From Argyresthia goedartella (taxonomy: Eukaryota; Arthropoda; Insecta; Lepidoptera; Argyresthiidae), in NCBI GenBank assembly GCA_949825045.1, contig OX463829.1, forward strand, positions 15,532,715-15,596,714: a DNA stretch of 64,000 nt. The letters are read 5' to 3'. Below, piece after piece: positions 11,313 through 21,965 of the stretch. The position numbers and the translations under genes are program-made. The notes under the pieces were generated by a model, which was not told the DNA's origin, did no database searches, and saw nothing but the letters and a program-made list of their open reading frames with translations. Every line of letters starts with the position of its first letter. Position 1 is the first letter of the stretch.

Positions 11313-12025
11313 AAGTCTAAGTTTATTCATCGACCTCATCGTTAATGCTTGTCAAATGAACCGACTTTTTTATTGACCTACCTATTGAAGTGGACTAGAT
11401 TTTGACTAATACAAACATTTGTGGCTTAAGTAGTGCGTCAAGTTACTTGATTGTCAACCCTTTGAAAATGATAAATAACTAAACTAATAACGAAATAATA
11501 ATTATTATTTATTCTGTGTATTTAAAATCAACGTTCTAATATTATATAATGGGGCACCAACCAAACTTAGAATATGTATGATTACCGGTACATTAAGATC
11601 AGAGTTCCGTCCGACATATAAATTTGGGAAATTTTGTATTCCGCATTTCTATGCATGATATATTATATCATCGCCCACAGATACAACAACTAATCCAGCC
11701 AGTCGGCACTAGGCGATGATGATATACCAACAAAGTTCATTAAAATAATTAAAAAAAATAACAATAATTCTCAGAATATGTACTCTGTCACTTGTAAAGG
11801 GTGTGTAGGTATTTCCTAATAGAACTGAAATGTGCACTATTTCGGTATCGTAAATTATTGCAAAAATATTGCAAAAGTTCGCAAATACTTAAATGACTAT
11901 CATCTCCTTTCAAATAATCAGTATGGAATTCATGACCTGATGTAAAATATAACTCATACCTAGACAGTGGATAAAAGGCTCTCAGTATTCTACTTGATTT
12001 AAGAAAAAAAAACACAGTCCCATCC
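11313..12025. other. No gene recognised
   Basis: AT-rich sequence. A weak inverted pair (ATATATCATCGCC near 11,665 and GGCGATGATGATAT near 11,713) is the only structure noticed. Confidence 0.4.
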
Positions 12026-12032
12026 TTATCCG

Positions 12033-12273
12033 AATGGCCGAGTCGGCAGTGACCCTGCCTACGAAGCCAAGGGTCCCGGGTTCGAGTCCCGGTGGGGTCA
12101 AATATGTGTTTGATGAGAACGGATGTTTGTACCCTAGTCATGGTTGTTTATCTATCTAAGTATAATATTTATCTATATAAGTATGTGTATCGTTGTCTAG
12201 TACCCAAGATACAGGGAATCCTAGTTTGGGGCTAGATCAATGTGTCTAAATAGTGTCCAAGGTATTATTATTA
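12033..12273 (+). mobile_element. tRNA-headed SINE, copy 2
   Basis: The head begins AATGGCCGAGTCGGCAGTGA (A box). GGGTTCGAGTCCCGG (B box) is near 12,078. Then comes the body with CCCAAGATACAGGGAATCC and a (TTA)n tail. TTATCCG at 12,026-12,032 and 12,274-12,280 is a 7-bp candidate target duplication. It is the same family as 10,053 and 47,400. Confidence 0.88.
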
Positions 12274-12280
12274 TTATCCG

Positions 12281-13210
12281 TAAGCTAAAAAAAATAAAAA
12301 ACTGTTTTCATGATAATTGTATGTGATAACTACTTCCCATCAAAAACATAACAGACCTACTAAAATATCCTTTATTCCTCTACAGCGCAGTTTTTTTTTA
12401 AATGTAACGTTTCAACAGATTTCCTATCAGTCGATACGGCAGATGTCAGTGGGAACGTAATCAAATATTGATGTTGTAGTTTTTTAATGAACGGGATTTC
12501 TAGACATATCCAGGTAAACCAACAGGATCCTGTATGCCGGCGGACTGCCACGCGTCACATATACCGAAGTTAATAGCCTGACATTATGGCTTTTATTAGT
12601 TTTATGGAAACGAAAAGAGAAATATTGACTGCAGGAGAGTCCTCAAGACGACATTACATATCTACTCTGGCTGGGAAAGCCGCCCTCATGTAGGAATGTC
12701 TGCGAACGACGGCAGCATGGCTTGACTCCTGGGTCTGTAAAATAATTGTCAAATTAAAGAAATAAATATGCAGGCCTGCATTAGGGCCAGCCGTGGATCA
12801 AGACAATACAGCTAAAGGTGGACAGTTGCCTTGCTTTAAATATATGTGTGTGGCAAACTCACAACACGACCCAGGGACTGCAAGTCTAGAAAATGTTGCT
12901 TCTCCACGTCCGCTTCAGAGAGACGTTTCGTTTCTCCCTATAACCTCATTCAGCTACTGTTTTATACTCTGATATTGCACACAAATATTTTAAAATAATA
13001 AGTTTATGAGACTTCTAAGTCTAAATAACATTATGTTTCAATTAATTTTATAGCATGGACCTCTGAAGTTTCAATAGCGCAGTGACAAATGTTTCAGAAC
13101 GCGTATCTGAATGGGGGCGTTCCAATATTTCTCAAATACTTTTGGCAACGACACGTTCGACTAAACAGAAGGACGCATATGATTTTGTGCGTTACAGGTT
13201 GTACAGTACG
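12281..13210. other. No gene recognised
   Basis: Nothing assignable. Short frames near 12.6-12.7 kb show no family resemblance. Confidence 0.35.
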
Positions 13211-13221
13211 TCTTAATTATA

Positions 13222-13260
13222 TAGATATGTACATATACATATATATATATATACATATAA
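13222..13260. repeat. AT/TATG microsatellite
   Basis: Simple TA-rich run (ATATGTACATATACATATAT and onward). Confidence 0.75.
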
Positions 13261-13323
13261 CTAATACATTCATTAATTTATTTATTATCCACTCCAACCG
13301 CACACATACACTATGGCATTTAA

Positions 13324-13557
13324 TTAGCAGACCATATTTTGGGGAATGATAGTACCCATCATTATGAAAAACTTTCCCCAAGAAACATATGGTCGCAACC
13401 GAAAAAAATAAATCGTTCTCCCGTAGTAACTTGTAATCAGCTGATCGGGTCAATGTACTGAGGGCCGAATATATTTTTTCATTTGCGACCATATGTTTCT
13501 TCGGAAAAGTTGTACATAATTATGGGTACTATCATTCCCCAAAATATGGTCGGCTGA
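13324..13557. mobile_element. Foldback MITE flanked by TTAA
   Basis: Inverted arms of about 75-81 bp (13,324-13,398 and 13,483-13,557) surround an 84-bp loop. The ends read TTAGCAGACCATATTTTGGG and its near-complement. TTAA stands at 13,320-13,323 and 13,558-13,561, the target duplication expected of piggyBac-type elements. No transposase is present, and the terminal bases do not resemble the classical piggyBac CCC end, so the superfamily is inferred only from TTAA. Confidence 0.8.
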
Positions 13558-14013
13558 TTAAATATCAACCTGTGTATTCAACGTGTCATTGAATAAACGC
13601 ATAGCCCCCACAACAACTCCCCAACTTTTATTTTAATAATAAAAAATATTGAGACAGAAAATACAAATATTTGCCTAAAATTGTAGAAATATTTGAGACT
13701 TAAGAGCCTTAACGAGCCACGGCGCACATTAGGTTTAGGTTTTAACGCACGCACGCAAAATGGTGTGTATAAATAACTGGCTAAATGTGGGCACAATTTC
13801 GCCTCTGCCACCCCGTATGGGAAAAAGCGTAATGCTTTGTTTTGTTTGTATTTCTATATTGTCTATTGATTATGAAAACTTCCTGACGTTGCTACACATA
13901 TGGAAAACTGGTGTGGTCTTATTTAGTTCTTAAATTCTATCCTGAATAACTTTCATAATGAACATAGCAACTTTATTTTCCACTACTATATACCAATCTA
14001 CCGTATTAATACC

Positions 14014-14128
14014 GTCAAGTTTCTTTGGCGCTGAGACAGCTGAGACCTCTCTTTTTCGCATAGGATAAGGTGGGGTTAGAGAGACAGAGGTAGAGGTGTC
14101 AATTCGCTTAGAGCCAAAGAAACTTGAC
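14014..14128. mobile_element. Small foldback element
   Basis: GTCAAGTTTCTTTGGC (14,014-14,029) is perfectly reverse-complemented at 14,113-14,128, with weaker pairing further in. Length is 115 bp. It looks like a small MITE; flanks give no certain duplication. Confidence 0.65.
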
Positions 14129-14282
14129 GCGAATTACAAGTTTTAAGTGCTTTCCTTAGTTTCCATGTTGGGTTTGTTTATGTTGTATTGTGTGTGGGAT
14201 GCTCCAGATATATCATGATTCTGCTTCAGTGCAGAAAAGTTCCTGAGTATATTTTTAACTTAGAACGTAAACATAAAAAAAC

Positions 14283-14473
14283 ATAAATAGGCACATACAT
14301 TGCTTTTGACCCCACACTAGGATACCCTGTGTCGTGGTAACCAGAAACAGCGACATCACACACATATAATCAACCAAGACCTGGGGTTTTTTTTTCTTTA
14401 CCCCCAGCCGGGGATCGAACCCGGGACCTCTTGAATGGTATGCAGAGCCACAACCGCTGCGCCACAGTGGTCG
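14283..14473 (-). mobile_element. tRNA-headed SINE, second subfamily
   Basis: The reversed head at the right end has GGATCGAACCCGGGACCT (B box) and GCTGCGCCACAGTGG. The body CCCCACACTAGGATACCCTG is related to the SINE at 12 kb. It has an A-rich left end. Related copies lie at 18,025 and 53,662. The LINE at 14,485 integrated at its right edge. Confidence 0.8.
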
Positions 14474-14484
14474 ACGTTTTCATA
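14471..14484. repeat. 14-bp target site duplication, left copy
   Basis: TCGACGTTTTCATA here is repeated exactly at 16,066-16,079, on the far side of the LINE. Confidence 0.9.
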
Positions 14485-16050
14485 TTCATAATTCTTTATT
14501 GCACATACACATATTAAATTTAAAAGGTTACATTAGGAGAAATCATATGTACAAAGGCGAGCTTATCTCTAAAAAGAGATTTCTTCCAGCAAACCAAGGC
14601 ATGAAAGGGAAATGTATAATGAACGAATCTAATATCTAATCTATACTAAAATACATATATAATATAAAATACGGAAAATAAAATACTTACAAACCAGACT
14701 ACTAAATACAATGCATACATATACCTGCAAATATAGTTTATATATTATAATGATATACATACTATATATAACTCTCACGAAAGAGAAAGTAAGTGCTCTT
14801 TTACCCGGTTTTTGAAAGAGACAAGAGTGGACAGTCTCTTACAGTGCTAGGTAGTGCGTTCCACAGTCGAACCGCCTGCAGCCTGAACGAATGCTCATAT
14901 GCCGAGGTGCTATGCCTTAGAGTGGCTACGAGTGAGACCGAGTGGGATCTCCGGTGCCGATCTCCTGAAAAGAGATACTCAAAGCGGTCTCGAAGGTAGC
15001 TGGGGTAGCGCGGGTTTTTCAATATATTGAAAAGATCAGAGAGAATATGAGTGTCTCGGGACGACGAATTGGAAGCCAACCCAACTCTTTGCGATATTGA
15101 AAAACATGGGCAAATTTGCGCAACCCGAAGATAAACCGAATCCCAAGATTCTGAAGTCGTTCGAGTTTGTTCAGTAAATCTTCGTTCGCGCTCGCCCAAC
15201 GGACATCGGCGTAGTCGATTAGTGGCAGGAGAAGGGACTGAGCAAGGGTGATTTTGGTTTGTCGTGGCAAGAAGTACTGCAAACGCCTGAGCGAGTGAAA
15301 AGACGCAAAGACCCGTCTGCTGACCTCACTGACATGTGGAGACCAAGAGAGCAGGTTGTCAAAAATAACCCCAAGGTTTTTCGCCTGATCTGTATACTCT
15401 ATTGTGATGCCATTGTATGACACGGGAACTATAAGTTTTTGTATCAAGGAAAGCGTGTGCCTTTCTAAAAGCATGGCTTGTGATTTGGTCGGGTTTACCA
15501 ACAGCCCGTATGATAAGGCCCAGTCTTTCACATTCTGGACGTCAGCATTCAGTGCCTCCACGGTTGAAGCTACATCGCAGGGGCAAAAGTGGCGATAAAT
15601 TTGGAGATCATCTGCGTACAGATGATACGAAGAAGAGATAACGTCGGAGATAGAGTTGATGAAGACTGAAAATAGAAGAGGAGAGAGAATACCACCTTGA
15701 GGCACTCCTGAGGAAAGATCACACCATTGAGTTACGGTCTCTTCTGATTTAATGCGTTGCTGACGACCTCTCAGGTATGAGTGGAACCAGTTAGCAGCAT
15801 GGACGGAGACATTCAGAGAGCTCAATGTAGCGACCAGAATGTCAAAATCGACGCAGTTAAAGGCATTGCTGAAGTCAAGCTGGGCTAGGACCGTGACCAA
15901 CTTCTGATCCATGGCTAGCTGTATGTCATCGCTGACTTTTAAGAGTGCTGTGGTAGTACTATGGCCTGGTCTGAACCCAGATTGGAAAGGATTGAGAAGT
16001 TTGTTTGATGAAAGGTTGGAGAAGATTTGGGAGTGGACTATGGATTCAAG
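14485..16050 (-). pseudogene. 5'-truncated LINE, reverse transcriptase C-terminal half
   Basis: A minus-strand frame (15,912-15,019) carries RT motifs: QLDFSNAFNCVDFDIL, SGVPQGGILSPLLFSVFIN and YHLYADDLQIYRHF with the catalytic ADD intact, then AKNLGVIFD. A one-base loss near 15,075 shifts it to the frame at 15,199-14,801, which holds NPRYPSYLRDRFEYLFSGDR and AVRLWNALPS. It matches the LINE at 42,697-45,635 closely. The 3' end at 14,485 is one unit of TTCATAAT. The 5' end is lost beyond 16,050, where similarity to the other copy stops after GGATTCAAG. It is a Jockey/CR1-superfamily element; exact clade is not assigned. It cannot move itself. Confidence 0.9.
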
Positions 16051-16056
16051 TAATTG

Positions 16057-16110
16057 GATTGAATATCGACGTTTTCATACGTAGAAGTATGAAAACGTCG
16101 ATATTCAATC
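16057..16110. repeat. 24-bp-arm hairpin at the LINE 5' junction
   Basis: Arms 16,057-16,080 and 16,087-16,110 are perfect reverse complements around GTAGAA. The left arm contains the right target duplication (16,066-16,079). About 15 bp between the LINE end (16,050) and that duplication complement sequence on the other side of the loop. Confidence 0.9.
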
Positions 16111-17314
16111 AATAAATTGACTGGTACAACCTGGTAATGAATGCAGTACCTACGTAGGTAGTCCTTAATTTCGAGGTCAGAAGAAAATACTGCAACATTT
16201 TATGTTCTTTTAGTTCGGAATAAACACAGAAAAGAGATGAATATTTCCAAGTTCAGAGGTAATTTATGAACGAACTATTCAGGCAGGTAACCTACACTTT
16301 CATTAAAAATAACTTAGCAAATTACGAGCCCTAGTGGTTAAACTACGAGTTGTACTCCGGGTACAACCTCTAAATCCATTTACAAATTAATTTTCACAAA
16401 GGAGCTCCGATCAAAAGCTTTAGCGAAACAAAAAAGCGACGAAGTAGGAATCCGAATTACAGGTGAACGGTTCCGCAGTTCTATGCACTAAAAAAATCCC
16501 AGTAAAATAAATCAACATAAATTGACGCAGTTGAACCACTACTATTATTCAATTTAGAGCGTGGGAGGCAGTAGCTCGTCCGAAGGAGATACTAGGAACA
16601 GACAGCCCTTCACGTCCTCCCGGGTAGTGCTGAGAAGTGAAAAATCAACACGAAAACTTCGAGGTTCTCCAAGAAAACCTGTCTAAATACAGTGAAATCT
16701 ATAAAAAACACGTAATACTGGTGTAATTAAACCAGTTTTTAGACCGCCTATAATTAAGAAATGGAAACGTAGAGCGTAATCTAGGACATAGAGTCGTAAG
16801 ATAAATAGATCTAAGAAAGGTAACCCCCAGTTTCCGAAAGAGTTGTCAAATGTAACAAGCGATTAATCGATCATTAATTCAAAATAGCGGCATGTTATTG
16901 GCTGAAATGCGTTCAACAAGAGTTTATCAAGTTGTCACAGCTAATTTTCCTTTCAGAAACCTGGCGTGTCACTTCAAGTCAATATTTTAAAACTTTTTTG
17001 TTTGTGTTAGCTTCCTAAAACATAATATTCAGTCCACCAAATAGATTACCTTCTGGACCTGGTCCAGTTAGCCCTTATTCACTTTGCACCGTCCTTCATA
17101 AGAACAACAATCGAACCGCATTGTGGAGTGGTGTGGTGACTCAATCTATTTGATCGTAACTGTATCGATGAATTAATTGTCACAAGTAGGAGTCATACGG
17201 AACCCTAAAAACGATTGAATCCAATTTGCTAATCCTTTTACTTTGTTACGGGAAGGAAGAAACTTTGCCATCCGTTGCAAAGGATTACTTTATCGAACGC
17301 CCAAAAGAGAGAAT
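16111..17314. other. No gene recognised
   Basis: AT-rich sequence with no motif or repeat found elsewhere in the window. Confidence 0.4.
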
Positions 17315-17360
17315 TTATTTACGCCCATGTTACTGACGGTAACATAGGCGTACATAAATT
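17315..17360. repeat. Imperfect hairpin
   Basis: CGCCCATGTTAC and GTAACATAGGCG pair with one mismatch around TGACG. Flanking ATTTA/TAAAT extends the stem. Confidence 0.6.
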
Positions 17361-17511
17361 GTCTAAAGAGGCCGCAAAAGACAGTCTTTGCTTTGACTAA
17401 GTAATTGATGAATAATGATCATCAAAGATCATAAGGTGATTTAGAGGTGTAACTTAAAAATAACCGTGAAATATTAAACTGCACATCAAAATTACTGATT
17501 TGCACAGCAAA

Positions 17512-17556
17512 TATCAGGGCAAAATTCTGCGGTAGCTTAGGTGAAGCTTAGCTAGC
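17512..17556 (-). repeat. Partial copy of the foldback-loop module
   Basis: CAGGGCAAAATTCTGCGGTAGCTTAGGTGAAG is, reverse-complemented, the end of the module at 5.65-5.74 kb and 59.20-59.30 kb. The rest is deleted. It abuts family A copy 3. Confidence 0.6.
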
Positions 17557-17585
17557 CTACCTACCTAGCTTAGCACGTGTTACAT

Positions 17586-17867
17586 GTAAGAACAGGAACT
17601 GCATGTTCGACCGGCATGGTGGCATTGATCATTGCTCTGCACTTGTTTAGCTTGTTCAGTAGTACCAACTTCACAGACAAACTTGGGGCGGCACGCAGGC
17701 AGGCGTCGGAATTTGAATGTCATAATTTGTCGAAAATTTTAAAGGTCATAATGTATCAATATTCAGATAAGAAATGAGTTTTTACCAAGTAGTATAACGT
17801 TATGCTGGTCCTAAAGTGCGGTTTTTGGATGCAGATAAGAGGGTTTATGATACGTGTGTAGATAAAA
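17586..17867 (+). repeat. Repeat family A, copy 3 (5' truncated)
   Basis: It runs from AACAGGAACTGCATGTTCG through AGTACCAACTTCACAGAC and CATTCAAATT-complement sequence to GTGTGTAGATAAAA. It lacks the first roughly 100 bp seen in copies 2 and 4. Confidence 0.75.
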
Positions 17868-18024
17868 GATTTAAAATATAAAAAAGTGTTTTTGTTTTTT
17901 TGATGTGCTATTAAATACTAGCAAAAATAATCTACATTATCTGCTAGTCTTAACCTACCGAGAATTCAGTGAAAGCCGAGCTAGCAGCATGAGCTAGCAG
18001 ATAATCCATAGTTATCCTTCTTTT

Positions 18025-18215
18025 TAACATACATGCAAAAACTAAACATATAGATACATTGCTTCTAACCCCACACCAATATACCCTGTTTCGTGGGAAC
18101 AAGAAACAGCGACATCACACACATATAAATATCCACTTGAGTTTTTGACCTTGGGTTTTTTCTTTGGCCCCAGCCGAACCCTGACCTCTCGCATGGTCGG
18201 CAGAGCCACAACCTA
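18025..18215 (-). mobile_element. Degraded SINE, second subfamily
   Basis: The body CCCCACACCAATATACCCTG and CAGCGACATCACACACATAT match the SINE at 14,283. The head is partly lost: the B box is reduced to CCGAACCCTGACC. Confidence 0.7.
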
Positions 18216-19440
18216 TTTCAGCAAAAACGTTTGACAATATGAGAATTGTATATTTCCAGCAGTTGCATTTTATAAACTCAAATTTGACTATAACGTCACA
18301 TGCTAGTATTTCATAGAACTCGTGAACAAAATTACCATTTTGACAGTTCCTAAAAAGTATCTATTTTGACTACCGTATTGGTTTTTAAGAAGTAAATAAA
18401 AGACACACGATTTTCGATTCGATTTTTTACCGATAGACGAGCCTTTCTGGAGATATGTTTACTAACTGAGCCAGGCTCTTTTGCGACGGGTGGCTCAGTA
18501 AGAATTTTAGGTTATAGGTATAAAATTATAATTTTACATTGACATAAAAGCCTACATTACCTGTAACATTGGCACTGCAAGTAGATTCACGTTTAGAGAT
18601 CTGTAAAAATACTCCTCCTTCGATAAGGACTTATCACCGATCCAATGAGACAAAATAAAATGTTGTACTGTTGGTAACCATTAAATGTATTGAACGAGTA
18701 AACAAGCAGCCTATTACTTGGAATCAGAATTGTAAGACATCAAGACATAATCACTACCCAATAAATTCGTCACTAGAGCTATACAAGTTTCCTCAATAGT
18801 ATATTGTAAGATAAATTAATTAAAGGGATATTTTTGCACGATTGTCAAATATATCAGAATATCGAGTCACTTCATTAGCTCCCGACGGTCAACTGGCTCA
18901 AAACATAATCTAAGACATATTTTTATTTGAAGTGGTAAAATTATCATGTTATCTAATTGCCTCTGAGTTAGCGAGACGGTGCAGGCGAAATTCTCCTATT
19001 AGAATTAAAAGTGTAAGTGAATTTTAGTAAGGTAGACCTCGTGCAGTTTAAGTTGACCTCAGGAACTCATTATCAACGTTTTGCAACACGTTACTGTTGT
19101 AAAGAGCATTTCATCTTCGCTTCGCTGAAGTTGGCAGCAATGAATCCAAAATCTTAAATAAATGTTCATATACATTGCCGATACTCGTAGGTATCATTAT
19201 ATTATTTAGGAATTTCGTATTTTGACGAGGTTGTTGGTAGATACATGCTATAAAAAAATGTAACTGTTATATGAATCTGGCAACTGGATATTGCATTGCC
19301 CATTTTTTTGGTGAGAGTAGGCATTTGTGCACTACAAGCAACTTAACGGCGAAGGGAATTTAAAACTGATATGCACACAACCTAGCCCGTGCACAACACG
19401 CCCATTTTGGTTCAAGTTATAAAAAAATATCTTCAGGATA
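18216..19440. other. No gene recognised
   Basis: No domain or repeat found in this stretch. Confidence 0.35.
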
Positions 19441-19449
19441 TATCAGGAA

Positions 19450-19979
19450 TGTGTAATTGTAAAAACCTGGGTCTCATCTTCGACCATCAGTTGTCCTGGT
19501 CATCGCATGTTAATGATGTCAGTCGCCGAGTATTTGCTACTTTTCACCCTCTCAGGAGACTTCAGTACTTATTGCTTCAACAGACCAAAATCACTCTCGC
19601 TCGGTCTCTCCTTCTACCCCTCATCGATTATGCTGATGTCTGCGGGTCAGTGCTAACGAAGAACTACTGCACAAACTCGAATGACTTCAAAATCTCGGGA
19701 TTCGCGCAAATACGACCATGTTTCACAACATCGCAAGGAGTTGAAGTGGCTGCCGATCCGTCTTTGCCGGGATAGCCAACCTACATGCGAGACAGTTTTC
19801 AAGTCCTTTCTTCCAGCAGGGCTCGGAGAACTCACGCAGTTTCCCTGCTCACAACTCTACAGCACAACAACCCGTCCTATGAACATGGGTTTAGGCACCG
19901 CGCTATTCAGTTGTGGAATGCATTTCCCTGCACCATCAGGGACAGTCCTACTCTAAAGATATTTAAAAGTTCACGCGTA
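19450..19979 (+). pseudogene. LINE fragment, reverse transcriptase C-terminus
   Basis: Plus-strand frames give NLGLIFDHQLSWSSHVNDVS, LRRLQYLLLQQTKITLARSL and LPLIDYADVCGS. After a frameshift they give AVSLLTTLQHNNPSYEHGFR and IQLWNAFPCTIRDSPTLK. This is the same region as in the LINEs at 14.5 and 43.0 kb but clearly more diverged. The fragment lacks the catalytic domain. A mariner inserted at TA 19,980 interrupts its 3' part; possible continuation lies at 21,966-22,000. Confidence 0.85.
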
Positions 19980-20106
19980 TACAGAGTCAGGTCATAAGTT
20001 CTGTCACATGTGCAATATGAAATAATTTAGACATGTTTATTATTTATGTAAACATTTATATAGCAAAATGAACTTAATAAAACATAGATTCTTATGGTAA
20101 TAAAGT

Positions 20107-20292
20107 TTATTCAATTTGACCCCCGCGATTTTGAATACAGGCCTTTATTCTGCGCGGCCAGTCGTCTATCGCAGCACGAACGAGGTCCATGTCAATATCG
20201 GCGGCTGCCTTAATCAAGGATGCCTTGAGTGACTCCAAATCAGGATGAGGCTTTGAGCAGGCCTTTTCCTCCAAGTGTTGCCATATCTTGTA
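20107..20292 (-). pseudogene. mariner transposase, separated C-terminal piece
   Basis: It reads YKIWQHLEEKACSKPHPDLE through DDWPRRIKACIQNRGGQIE and stops, matching the end of the transposase at 47.6-48.7 kb. It is separated from the main body by the LINE fragment at 20,293-20,965. Confidence 0.9.
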
Positions 20293-20965
20293 AGAGTCAG
20301 AGTCAGAGTCATTTTTTTTATTGAATATAAATAAATAAATTATCTTATTCAACGTCAAAATTATACTTACTTATAACTACAAGTCAATTTTTTTTTTATA
20401 TAAAAAAAAGACTACACCGTTTCGGAAGGTGGGCCTCGGGGTTAAGAAGAAACGGCAAGAAACTCCCCCATACCTTTTTTTTAAAAAAGTGACTTTACAA
20501 CAGGTACTGGTTTCGGTCTAAGGAAATTCGCCGGCGAGTGATAGACTTGATCCATCGCCCCTCGTCGAATTTCTGTGCGCTGAGATGGTATGGACCATGC
20601 AGTTTTGTCATCTAAGTATTCCTTAATACTATAATAGGACTTTCTTATCAGCTCATTTTTAACATAGTTTTTGAACCTCTTTTCAGGAAGGATCAATGAT
20701 TCCTGTGGTATTTTAATGTAGAAGCGAATACAGTGCCCCATGAATGATGTGCCTACTTTACTTAGTCTAAATAATGGTAGTGCTAACCTATTTTTATTTC
20801 TAGTGTTAATTGTATGGCTATCACCTACAATTTTAAATAAAGCTATGTTTTTTCTTACATGCATGATATTCTCGTATATATATTGACAGGTAACCGTAAG
20901 CATATTAATTTCTTTGAATTTTTCTCTTAATGATTCTCTAGCATCTAATTGATATATCGCCCTAA
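20293..20965 (-). mobile_element. 5'-truncated CR1-like LINE fragment inside the mariner
   Basis: The minus-strand frame 20,903-20,481 (CQYIYENIMHVRKN, HTINTRNKNRL, SFMGHCIRFYIKIP, YYSIKEYLDD) is the extreme C-terminus of a CR1-group reverse transcriptase. The 3' end, at the left, carries A/T-rich sequence and three GAGTCA units. Comparison with the mariner at 48.5 kb fixes the borders to within 2-3 bp. No target duplication longer than about 3 bp is visible. Confidence 0.85.
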
Positions 20966-21853
20966 ATCTAACGGGCTCAAATCTGGACTGGAGGAGGGCC
21001 AGTCTTCGTGCCGGATGAAGTCGATTTCACGCGCCGCCAGCCAGTCTTGTGTGCTTTTCGCTCTATGAGCTGACGCAGAATCTTGTTGGAATACCCAGTG
21101 CCTGTTATTAAACATGGTATGAGAAACAAGTTCCACAAGGTTCTTGAGGACTGTATTTTGATACACAACTGCATTCGTTTTTACGCCTTTCTCACAAAAA
21201 TGTACCTCAGTTAAGCCCCAATAAGAGACTCCCAACCAAACCATGAGCGAGGATGGAAAATGACCTCGTTGGACACGCGGAATACGGTTGCTCGCTTCTT
21301 CACTGCTGTGTGAGTACACCTTATCATTTTGTTTGTTGTAGCTCTCTTCCACGGTGAAAATTTTTCCATCCGAAAAAAGAATTTCCCGATGCTTTTTTCC
21401 CGCGTACCGCTTCAACAAAGCGCGGCATCTCTTCAGTCTCAGGTCCATTAAACGAGCGTCCAAACGATGTCCTGTTTTTCTTCGATATGCCCTAAGCCCT
21501 AAGTCTTCATTTAACACCCTTTTCACCGTGGTCCTGCTTAACCCCATCTGAAGGGCCAACAGTTTCTGCTTACGTATGGGATTTCTTTGAATTCGCGCCT
21601 TCACAGCTTTTATCACTGCTGGAGTCCTAACAGAGTGAGGGCGACCACTTCTTGACCTTTCATCTACACTAGAGTCTTCATTGTATCGTTTTATGGTACG
21701 ATAAACGAATCTTTTGGTTATATTCAAATTTTTCAGTAAGTCGAAAATCTGAATTGGCGCGTACCCGCAACGATGCAAGGCAATAACTGCGACACGGTCT
21801 TCTTTAAGTGTCCACTCCATATTTAAAAATGAGGAAAATTCTAAAAAGTACAC
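20966..21853 (-). pseudogene. mariner transposase, interrupted near its C-terminus
   Basis: This is a cut-and-paste DDD transposase. It has helix-turn-helix segments near residues 25-60 (GYAPIQIFDLLKNLN) and 90-125 (SRTTVKRVLNEDLGLRAY). The catalytic motifs are FSDGKIFTVE (usual DEK changed to DGK, Asp kept), FQQDSASAH and SSPDLSPLD. I count 37 residues between the second and third Asp, the DD37D spacing of the maT clade. The frame is otherwise open. It reads into the inserted LINE just after the third Asp, giving a truncated product. The last 60 or so residues remain at 20,107-20,292. Confidence 0.9.
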
Positions 21854-21965
21854 ATTTTTATTTTCATGAAAAATTCGAAATTCGAATTCAATAAACTTTT
21901 TTGTGGCCGGCGTTCTAAATTCAAAAGTTTTTATTGTGTGACAGAACTTATGACCTGACTGTGTA

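Larger units (their letters stand above)
19982..21963 (-). mobile_element. DD37D mariner (maT-like), copy 1, split by a LINE
   Basis: Terminal inverted repeats AGTCAGGTCATAAGTTCTGT (near 19,985) and its complement (ending near 21,961) lie between TA dinucleotides at 19,980-19,981 and 21,964-21,965. Total length is 1,982 bp, of which about 673 bp is an inserted LINE fragment. The terminal repeats are the same as in the copy at 47,506. Confidence 0.93.

Noticed and set aside
12033..12100. tRNA gene
   Set aside because: A and B boxes are present but belong to a SINE head with a long body, a (TTA)n tail and copies elsewhere. No complete cloverleaf can be drawn. The same applies at 8.6, 10.3, 14.4, 48.9, 53.8 and 63.97 kb.
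13217..13492. 91-codon minus-strand frame
   Set aside because: It runs through the loop and arm of a foldback MITE and a TA microsatellite.
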